The notes beneath the pieces were generated by a model. That model saw only the letters and a list, made by a program, of their open reading frames with translations, was not told where the DNA came from and searched no databases. Shown here one piece after another: positions 10,038 to 16,449 of a stretch of DNA of 64,000 nucleotides. Each line of letters begins with the position of its first letter. Within the stretch, counting starts at the first letter, position 1. The stretch lies in contig NZ_CP089309.1 in NCBI RefSeq assembly GCF_021228795.1, positions 124,001 to 188,000 on the forward strand, written 5' to 3'. The position numbers and the translations under genes are program-made. Source of the DNA: Thiocapsa bogorovii (lineage in GTDB: Bacteria; Pseudomonadota; Gammaproteobacteria; Chromatiales; Chromatiaceae).

Positions 10038-10778
10038 TCAGCGGTTTGCCGACCGCGCGCCGAGAGGGCACATGAGGCCCTCTGGCGTGACGGCGGCGGA
10101 CGTCGCCGTCCTCGGATGCCCGCCCCGGCTCGCACCGGGACGGGTGAATCGTATCGTCTCGGGTGCTGTTGTGCCGCCCGAGACGACAAAGGTCATGGCC
10201 TCGTCGACCGTCCAGTCCTGCGGAATAATTCGATCGACGGGGACGATCTCAAGGTATCCGCCGGTTGGGTTCGGCGCGGTCGGAACATAGACTGCCGCCA
10301 ATTCGATACCGCTTTCCCGATCGATCATGGTGTGCGTGTGAAAGCCCACTGCCTTCATCTCGCTGTGGGGGAATTCGATCAACACGACCCTCCGCGGCGT
10401 CTCGATCCCGTCGCTTCGAAATGCCTCGACGAGCCTCTTCGTTGCTCCGTAGATTGTCGTCACGAAGGGGATGCGCCTGAGCCATCCCTCCAGCCCCGAC
10501 AGGATCCTGCGCCCGATGAGATGTGTGACGGCCCAACCGAGCAGATACAACATCAGCAGCGTGAGCGAGATTGCGAGCGCCGAGGACAGCCAAGGAACCT
10601 CCGAGATCCAACGAGCAAACTCCGGCGATAGCGGCCGCACGGCGTTGGCGAGGATGATGACCTTAGGTCGCCCGATCCCCGAGAGTAGGTCCAGAAAAAA
10701 AATGAAGACAAAGGAGGTCACCATGAGGGGGATCACGGTCACCACCCCGGTGAGTAGATTTCTCCGGATATGTGTCAT
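10038..10778 (-). CDS. DUF502 family inner-membrane protein
   Basis: A 246-residue DUF502 protein. Two transmembrane segments are seen near the N-terminus (about residues 8-28 and 66-90), then a soluble domain with family blocks PFVTTIYGATKRLVEAF, VVLIEFPHSEMKAVGFHT and VYVPTAPNPTGGYLEIV. The start at 10778 was chosen over an upstream in-frame start because CAGGAG lies 5 bases before it and homologues begin close to MTHIRRNLLTG. Function is unknown; plant relatives (COV-like) affect vascular patterning, which does not help here. It precedes the DUF2333 gene in the same direction. Confidence 0.85.
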   Translation of the reverse strand: MTHIRRNLLTGVVTVIPLMVTSFVFIFFLDLLSGIGRPKVIILANAVRPLSPEFARWISEVPWLSSALAISLTLLMLYLLGWAVTHLIGRRILSGLEGWLRRIPFVTTIYGATKRLVEAFRSDGIETPRRVVLIEFPHSEMKAVGFHTHTMIDRESGIELAAVYVPTAPNPTGGYLEIVPVDRIIPQDWTVDEAMTFVVSGGTTAPETIRFTRPGASRGGHPRTATSAAVTPEGLMCPLGARSANR

Positions 10779-11141
10779 CGGTCTCCTGAGGCCGTTGCCG
10801 AGGGGTTGCGGCCAATTCGACCGCCGGGACCCCTTGGAGATCCGATTGCGCGAACCGCCGCGCGGGCGTCGTTCTAAGCCGCTCTCAAACACGGTTTAGA
10901 TAGTGTGGTTTTCCCGGTTAACAATTCGTCTTTCGGATCGCTTCACATCGCCTTATCCTTAGGCCTAACGAGTTTCCAACCGATCCCCATTGGAGTCATC
11001 CAATCACCCCTAATATCATACCTTCCGCCGCGAAAAACAGGCTTCCAACCTGCACGATTCCGGTGGAAAATTATCGCGATGTGCTCGCCGGTCTCGGGCC
11101 AGGCATCAGCAACGGAATACAACGACTCGACCCTTGGAACC
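10779..11141. other. Divergent intergenic region between DUF502 and Mrp genes
   Basis: About 360 bases, clearly richer in A and T than the flanking genes, separating the minus-strand DUF502 gene from the plus-strand Mrp cluster. It should carry both promoters. Near 11030-11050 it holds the palindrome-like phrase AGGCTTCCAACCT, similar to short dispersed intergenic motifs seen in many environmental proteobacteria. The mrpE frame stays open leftward through this region to 10905, but without signal-like or conserved sequence. No operator was identified. Confidence 0.35.
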
Positions 11142-11696
11142 ATGCATCTTCGAACCGTCTTCGCACACCCTCGGGCGTTCCTGGTCAGGACGGTCGGCTT
11201 CGCGTTCGTCTGGGTGGTCCTGGTCGGGCCGGATCCCGCCTCATGGACGATCGGTGGGCCTTTCGTCGTCGCGGCGACGCTGGCAAGCTTGAGACTGTCC
11301 GAGCCGCGGGACCGGAAGCTGTCACTGATTCGCTTGGCGGGGTTCGTTCCCTATTTCTTGCGGGAGTCACTCCGCGGCGGACTCGACGTGGCCGCGCGTG
11401 TCCTGGTCCCGAGGCTGCGTGTTCAGCCCGGAAATCAGGAGTATTCGGTCCGCCTGAAGAGCCCGGAGGCACGTTTGATCTTCATCGACAGCATCAGCCT
11501 CTTGCCCGGAACCCTGAGCGCGGATCTACTCGGAGATCGGCTGACGGTGCACGCCCTCGACGTCCGTACGGACGTCGAGGGCGACTTGATTGCACTCGAG
11601 CGACGTATCGCCGCGGTGTTCGGCGAATCGCTCGAACCAAGTCCGGACACAGCGAAGGCGCACAGATCTCCGGCGCCTCCCGAGGCGCGCACGTGA
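11142..11696 (+). CDS. mrpE: Mrp-type Na+/H+ antiporter subunit E (MnhE)
   Basis: First gene of a nine-gene membrane complex. The 184-residue product has two or three N-terminal membrane segments (about residues 15-50) and the MrpE-type soluble tail with FIDSISLLPGTLSADLLGDRLTVHALD, the family signature. In Mrp complexes this subunit is needed for assembly or full activity. The ATG at 11142 was chosen because homologous sequence begins there; the frame is open upstream without family similarity. Its stop overlaps the GTG start of the next gene (GTGA). Confidence 0.88.
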   Translation: MHLRTVFAHPRAFLVRTVGFAFVWVVLVGPDPASWTIGGPFVVAATLASLRLSEPRDRKLSLIRLAGFVPYFLRESLRGGLDVAARVLVPRLRVQPGNQEYSVRLKSPEARLIFIDSISLLPGTLSADLLGDRLTVHALDVRTDVEGDLIALERRIAAVFGESLEPSPDTAKAHRSPAPPEART

Positions 11697-11956
11697 GCGC
11701 ACTCCTCCTCATCGTCGCTCTCGTGTTGATGGCCGGTATTGCGGCCGGTTTGATCCGCGTCGCCGTAGGTCCGACCCCGTCGGACCGCATGATGGCTGCG
11801 CAGTTGATGGGCACATCCGGAATCGGCGTGATCCTGCTCCTCGCCCCGGTTCTCGCGGTCCCGGCACTGATCGATGTCGCGCTGATCTTTTCGCTGCTCG
11901 CCGCCGTCGCCGTGACGGCCTTCACCCGGCGGCGTCGCGCGGACAACGGAGACTGA
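11693..11956 (+). CDS. mrpF: Mrp-type antiporter subunit F
   Basis: An 87-residue, three-helix membrane protein matching MrpF/MnhF. It carries the characteristic RVAVGPTPSDRMMAAQLMGTSG block around residues 22-43 and a further helix ALIDVALIFSLLAAVAVTAF. It uses a GTG start that overlaps the mrpE stop by three bases (GTGA), which indicates translational coupling. The next gene begins 4 bases after the stop. Confidence 0.88.
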   Translation: MSALLLIVALVLMAGIAAGLIRVAVGPTPSDRMMAAQLMGTSGIGVILLLAPVLAVPALIDVALIFSLLAAVAVTAFTRRRRADNGD

Positions 11957-11960
11957 TTCG

Positions 11961-12257
11961 ATGGATCCGATCCAACTCGTCTCAGGCGCCTCGCTGATGG
12001 TCGGCGCCTTCTTTTTCGTTGCCGGCACGGTCGGACTGATTCGACTGCCCGACCGCTTCAGTCGGCTCCACGCCCTGACCAAGGCCGACAATGTCGGCCT
12101 CGGGCTCGTCGTGCTCGGTCTAATGCCGCTGGCGCCCGACCTCTTCTACGGCGTCAAGCTCGTCTTGGTTTGGCTGCTCGTGGTGATCGCGGGTGCAACG
12201 GGCGCGCACCTCATCGCCAAGCGCGCCCTGCGCGGCGACGGCGAGGACGTTCTATGA
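11961..12257 (+). CDS. mrpG: Mrp-type antiporter subunit G
   Basis: A 98-residue, three-helix membrane protein of the MrpG/MnhG/PhaG family. Visible signature: VGLIRLPDRFSRLHALTKADN near residues 24-44, conserved in this family, followed by two helices (GLGLVVLGLMPL and KLVLVWLLVVIAGATGAHLIA). It lies between mrpF and a DUF4040 gene, the order used in archaeal Mbh-type complexes. The stop overlaps the next ATG (ATGA). Confidence 0.9.
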   Translation: MDPIQLVSGASLMVGAFFFVAGTVGLIRLPDRFSRLHALTKADNVGLGLVVLGLMPLAPDLFYGVKLVLVWLLVVIAGATGAHLIAKRALRGDGEDVL

Positions 12258-12541
12258 ACGCCCTTCTCACCGTCTTCGATCTGCTCTTGACCTTGACCTT
12301 GCTCGGCCTTGCCGTCGTCACCCTGACGAGCCGCGAGCCGCGGCGAGCCGTCATCCTATTTATCGCGTTCGGGCTACTGCTCGCGCTGGTCTGGGCACGA
12401 CTTCGCGCGCCCGATCTAGCGCTCGCGGAGGCCGCGATCGGGGCCGGCCTCAGCGGAGCCTTGATGCTCGCCGCGGCCCGGCGGGCCTCGGGTCGTCAGG
12501 CCTCTCCGGACGACGGCCGCGAAGGGGACGAGGCGCCGTGA
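12254..12541 (+). CDS. DUF4040 / MrpA C-terminal-like (MbhD-like) antiporter subunit
   Basis: A 95-residue, three-helix protein with the DUF4040 pattern: REPRRAVILFIAFGLLLALVW, then RAPDLALAEAAIGAGLSGALM. In group 1 Mrp systems this module is the C-terminal part of the large MrpA subunit; here it is a separate gene, as in the MbhD subunit of membrane hydrogenases. It is coupled to its neighbours by ATGA at its start and GTGA at its end. The charged C-terminal tail of about 18 residues is probably cytoplasmic. Confidence 0.82.
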   Translation: MNALLTVFDLLLTLTLLGLAVVTLTSREPRRAVILFIAFGLLLALVWARLRAPDLALAEAAIGAGLSGALMLAAARRASGRQASPDDGREGDEAP

Positions 12542-13221
12542 TCCGGCCGGTAGAGCACATCCTCATCCCGCTCGGGCTGATCGCCGTCGGCGCCTTGCTC
12601 GGCTGGTCATTCTTTCTGGCGGTAACGGGCGAGGCGGGGGAGCGGCTCGCAGCAGTCGCACTGGCGCACGTCCCCGACAGCGGCGTATCCAACCCGGTGA
12701 CCTCCGTCCTGCTGAACTTCCGAGCCTACGACACCCTACTCGAGCTCGCGGTGCTCTTGACCGCGTTGCTCGGCATCTGGTCCCTCGGGTCAGCCGATGC
12801 CGGCTTTCAGCCGGCGGCGAGCGTCCTCGAGGGCATGGTCGCCGGGTTTGTCCCGCTGTTGATCCTCTCTGCCGGATACATGCTGTGGGTCGGCGCCTAT
12901 GCGCCGGGTGGCGCTTTTCAGGCCGGCGCGCTCCTAGGTGCGGCCGGCGTCATGCTTGCGCTTGCCGGACATCCGAACGCCGGACTTCCGTCCGAGGGCC
13001 GGCTTCGGCTCCTCGTCGCGCTCGGCGTCTTTGTCTTCGCGACGACGGGTCTGCTGCTCATGGTCGTTGGCGACGGCTTTCTGACCTACCCTGCGGGCCT
13101 CGCGAAATGGCTCATTCTGATGATCGAGACGGCCGCCACCCTGGCCATCGGTGCAACCCTCGCGGCGGCTTACTTGGGCGGCATCCCCGCCGCACACCCC
13201 AAAACCGGAGAGACGGCGTGA
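12538..13221 (+). CDS. mrpB: MrpB-like antiporter subunit (MnhB domain), extended form
   Basis: A 227-residue membrane protein with about six helices. The N-terminal third (two helices, then LLNFRAYDTLLELAVLLTALLGI) resembles MbhE or the MrpA C-terminal end; the last two thirds carry the MnhB signature YAPGGAFQAGALLGAAGVMLAL. It is therefore longer than a standard MrpB (about 140 residues) and seems to combine the MbhE- and MbhF-like parts in one chain. It has a GTG start overlapping the previous stop and ends in a GTGA overlap with mrpC. Confidence 0.8.
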   Translation: MIRPVEHILIPLGLIAVGALLGWSFFLAVTGEAGERLAAVALAHVPDSGVSNPVTSVLLNFRAYDTLLELAVLLTALLGIWSLGSADAGFQPAASVLEGMVAGFVPLLILSAGYMLWVGAYAPGGAFQAGALLGAAGVMLALAGHPNAGLPSEGRLRLLVALGVFVFATTGLLLMVVGDGFLTYPAGLAKWLILMIETAATLAIGATLAAAYLGGIPAAHPKTGETA

Positions 13222-13517
13222 CCAACCAGGTCCTTTTCGCCCAGCTCCTCTACGGCGGCTCCGGGATCCTGCTGATACTCCTCGGTCTCTGGTCGTTTCT
13301 CGTGCATGCGCCCTTGCTGCGCAAGCTGATTGCGATCAACGTAATGGGGGCCGGTGTCTTCCACATCCTGGTCGCCATTGCCTATCGCGGGATCGAAACC
13401 CCGCCGGATCCGGTCCCGCACGCCCTGGTACTGACCGGGATCGTGGTTGCCGTGAGCGCCACGGCGCTCGCCTTGGCGTTCGGCAAGCGGCTGGATCAAG
13501 ACGCTGATCCAGGATGA
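13218..13517 (+). CDS. mrpC: Mrp-type antiporter subunit C (NuoK-like)
   Basis: A 99-residue, three-helix protein homologous to MrpC/NuoK. The helices are ILLILLGLWSFLVHAPLLRKLIAINVMGAGVFHILVAI-like, with the conserved conversion to a short loop containing PPDPVPHALVLTGIVVAVSATALALA, the usual third helix of the family (DPLPQALVLTAIVI in homologues). It has a GTG start overlapping the mrpB stop, and its stop overlaps the ATG of mrpD. Confidence 0.88.
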   Translation: MTNQVLFAQLLYGGSGILLILLGLWSFLVHAPLLRKLIAINVMGAGVFHILVAIAYRGIETPPDPVPHALVLTGIVVAVSATALALAFGKRLDQDADPG

Positions 13518-14953
13518 TCGACGCCCTCCCCCTCTCGGTCACCCTGCCGCTGCTGGGCGCTTTTGCGGTCACCGTCTGGCCCGCACATGCGCGCGCTCTG
13601 GGTCTCCTGGCCGCCGTGCTCACGGCCGCGAGCGCTCTGACCGTCACGGCGGCGGTTTGGACCGAGGGCGTCCTCAGGGCCGATCTCGGCGGCTGGGGAG
13701 CACCGCTGGGCATCGCCCTGGAGGCCGACGGACTCTCGGCGGCCTTCCTGTCGATGGCCAACACGGTGGCGCTCGCCATCAGTGTCTATGCCGGGGGCTA
13801 CTTCAAGCGCGAGAGCGCGCGTCACTTCTGGCCCCTCTGGCTGCTGCTGTGGAGCGCATTGAACGGACTCTTCCTCGCGGCCGATCTGTTCAACCTCTAC
13901 GTGACGCTGGAGCTTCTCGGCCTCTCCGCGGCGGCCTTAGGCGCGCTCACCGGAACGCGCGAGGCGGTCGCCGCGAATCTGCGTTACCTATTGGTCGGTC
14001 TACTCGGTTCCATGAGCTATCTGCTCGGCGTCGCCCTCGTTTACACCGCCTACGGGGTTCTGGATATCGGCCTGGTCGCCGAGGCCATCGAGCCCGGACC
14101 GGTTGCCTGGACCGCCATGACCCTGATGATCAGCGGACTGATCCTGAAGGCCGCCCTCTTCCCGATGCATTTTTGGCTCCCGCCCGCCCATGCCAACGCC
14201 CCGGCGCCGGTCAGCGCCGCCTTGTCGGCCCTGGTGGTCAAGGCCGCCTTCTATCTGGTCTTGCGCCTCTGGCTCGACGTCTTCGCGCCGGTGCTCAACG
14301 AGGCCGCTGCGAATCTCCTCGGCATCCTCGGCGCCGCCGCTGTCGTATGGGGGTCTTGGAGGGCGCTGCGTGCCGAGCGCCTGAAGCTCCTCGCGGCCTA
14401 CTCGACCGTCGCCCAGATGGGCTATTTATTCATCGCCTTTCCCCTCCTGGCCGCGACCCCGCCCGGCTTGGCGCGGGACAATCTCCTTGCCGCCGTCGTC
14501 TTGCTTGCCCTGACCCACGGCTTTGCCAAGGCCGGTTTCTTCCTCGCCGCCGGGATGGTACAGAAGACCGCCGGCCACGATCGGATCGACGAGCTCGGCG
14601 GCGCCGCGCAGGCGCTGCCCGCGGCCACCTTTGCGATCGGCCTGGCCGGTGTCGCACTCATCGGTCTGCCGCCGAGCGGGACCTTTCTCGCGAAGTGGAT
14701 GATGCTCGAGCAGGCGATGATCCTGGGGCTCTGGTGGTGGCTGGTCGTGATGATGATCGGCACCTTGCTCGCGGCCGCCTATATCTTTCGGGTCCTCAGC
14801 CGGGCCTTCAATCGCGAGCCCACGCCCTATCGTTTCGTCAACGACGCGCGCACCGAGTTGCCGGCACTCCTGCTCGGGCTGATCGCAACCTTCGGCCTCG
14901 GGATCGCCGCACAGCCACTGTGGGCCTTGCTCGAGCAGGGAGCATTCGGATGA
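13514..14953 (+). CDS. mrpD: Mrp-type antiporter subunit D (NuoM/NuoN-like), first copy
   Basis: A 479-residue proton-conducting membrane subunit with about 14 helices. The TM5 glutamate is present in LYVTLELLGLSA. The TM7-8 region LKAALFPMHFWLPPAHANAPAPVSAALSALVVKAAF carries the conserved lysines of the NuoL/M/N family. This is the first of three paralogous large subunits in the operon. It overlaps mrpC by ATGA and the next gene by ATGA. It probably carries one of the ion channels of the antiporter. Confidence 0.9.
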   Translation: MIDALPLSVTLPLLGAFAVTVWPAHARALGLLAAVLTAASALTVTAAVWTEGVLRADLGGWGAPLGIALEADGLSAAFLSMANTVALAISVYAGGYFKRESARHFWPLWLLLWSALNGLFLAADLFNLYVTLELLGLSAAALGALTGTREAVAANLRYLLVGLLGSMSYLLGVALVYTAYGVLDIGLVAEAIEPGPVAWTAMTLMISGLILKAALFPMHFWLPPAHANAPAPVSAALSALVVKAAFYLVLRLWLDVFAPVLNEAAANLLGILGAAAVVWGSWRALRAERLKLLAAYSTVAQMGYLFIAFPLLAATPPGLARDNLLAAVVLLALTHGFAKAGFFLAAGMVQKTAGHDRIDELGGAAQALPAATFAIGLAGVALIGLPPSGTFLAKWMMLEQAMILGLWWWLVVMMIGTLLAAAYIFRVLSRAFNREPTPYRFVNDARTELPALLLGLIATFGLGIAAQPLWALLEQGAFG

Positions 14954-16449
14954 GCTTCGACGCCTGGCTGCCGGCCGCAATCCTCCTCAGCTCGATGATC
15001 CCGGGCATGTTGATCTTCCTCTTAAGCGAGGAAAGTCATCGCTTGCGCACGGCTCTGAACATGACCGGCGCGTTGGTGAAATTGGGCCTGGTGATCTGGA
15101 TGATCGGCGGCGTCTACGACGGACAGCGCTACGAGACCCGCTGGACGCTCTCCCCCGGCCTTGACCTGGTGCTCAGCGCCGACGCCTTGTCGGTGCTCTT
15201 CGTCGCCTTGTCCACGCTCCTGTGGTTGGTAACGACCATCTATGCGATCGGCTATCTGGAGCATTCACCAAATCGCAGCCGATTCTTCGGCTTCTTCAGC
15301 GTCTGTGTCTCGGCGACGGTCGGCATTGCCCTGTCCGGGAACCTCCTGACCTTCGTGATCTTCTACGAGATCCTGACCTTGGCGACCTATCCCTTAGTCG
15401 CGCACCGCGGCACACCCGATGCCGCGCACGGGGCCAAGGTCTATCTCGCCTATACGATGGGAGGCGGCGCTTTGCTCCTGGTCGGCGCGATCTGGCTGCA
15501 GGCGCTCGTCGGCCCGGTGGAATTCACGCAGGGCGGTATCCTGGGGGTGTCGCCCGAAGAGATCCGTATGGAGCTGATCCTGATCTTCTTCGTGCTGTTG
15601 GCCGGTCTCGGAGTGAAGGCGGCTTTGGTACCGCTGCATGGTTGGTTGCCGCAGGCGATGGTCGCTCCCGCTCCCGTGAGCGCCTTACTGCACGCGGTCG
15701 CGGTCGTCAAGGCCGGCGCATTCGGGATCGTGCGTGTGGTCTACGATGTCTACGGCGTGGAGTTCGCCTATGCCAACGGCCTGCTCCTAGCGCTCGGCAT
15801 TCTGGCCTCCGTCACCATCATTTACGGATCGATGATGGCCCTGACCCAGGACAGCCTCAAGAAACGCCTTGCCTATTCGACCGTCAGTCAGGTGTCCTAT
15901 ATCGCACTCGGGGCCTCGATCTTCGGGCCCATCGCGACCATCGGCGGCATGGTCCACCTGGTCCACCAAGGTCTCATGAAGATTACGCTCTTCTTCTGCG
16001 CAGGGAACTATGCCGAGGCACTGGGCGTTCACAAGGTCAGCGAGATGGACGGCGTCGGGCGGCGGATGCCCTGGACCAGTCTCGCCTTCACGGTCGGTGC
16101 GCTCGGCATGATCGGGGTCCCGCCGGTCGCCGGCTTCGTGAGCAAGTGGTATCTCGGGCTCGGTGCCGCCGACGCCGGCTCAAACTGGGTCATCGGGGTC
16201 CTGATCGTCAGCAGCCTGCTGAACGCGGCCTATTTCCTGCCCATCCTGCACCGAGCCTGGTTCAGGCCGGCCCCGAAGCAGTGGCCGCAGGAGCACCGCC
16301 ATGCCGGGCGATTGGAGATCGCGGGCGCCTTGCTGTGGCCCCCGGTGATCACCGCGGTGCTTGCGCTGAGCGCCGGCCTCTTCGCGGCTGCGCCCTTCTC
16401 GCCGCTCGAGTGGGCGAGCCTAATCGCCGAGCGGGAGTACGGGCGATGA
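14950..16449 (+). CDS. Second MrpD/NuoM-like proton-conducting subunit
   Basis: A 499-residue paralogue of the previous gene. The channel glutamate is kept in FYEILTLATYPLV. The TM7-8 block KAALVPLHGWLPQAMVAPAPVSALLHAVAVVKAGAF is closer to NuoM/MrpD than to NuoN. About 14 helices can be traced. The helix after LAYSTVSQVSYIALGA corresponds to the discontinuous TM12 region of the family. Coupled by ATGA at both ends. With two intact MrpD-type channels plus the third subunit, this complex has more large subunits than the two (MrpA, MrpD) of a standard Mrp. Confidence 0.88.
   Translation: MSFDAWLPAAILLSSMIPGMLIFLLSEESHRLRTALNMTGALVKLGLVIWMIGGVYDGQRYETRWTLSPGLDLVLSADALSVLFVALSTLLWLVTTIYAIGYLEHSPNRSRFFGFFSVCVSATVGIALSGNLLTFVIFYEILTLATYPLVAHRGTPDAAHGAKVYLAYTMGGGALLLVGAIWLQALVGPVEFTQGGILGVSPEEIRMELILIFFVLLAGLGVKAALVPLHGWLPQAMVAPAPVSALLHAVAVVKAGAFGIVRVVYDVYGVEFAYANGLLLALGILASVTIIYGSMMALTQDSLKKRLAYSTVSQVSYIALGASIFGPIATIGGMVHLVHQGLMKITLFFCAGNYAEALGVHKVSEMDGVGRRMPWTSLAFTVGALGMIGVPPVAGFVSKWYLGLGAADAGSNWVIGVLIVSSLLNAAYFLPILHRAWFRPAPKQWPQEHRHAGRLEIAGALLWPPVITAVLALSAGLFAAAPFSPLEWASLIAEREYGR

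Noticed and set aside
13657-14949. A long plus-strand frame running over the first mrpD gene into the second
   Set aside because: The part inside the first mrpD is Arg/Gly-rich shadow sequence. Only the portion from ATG 14950 matches the NuoM-like family.
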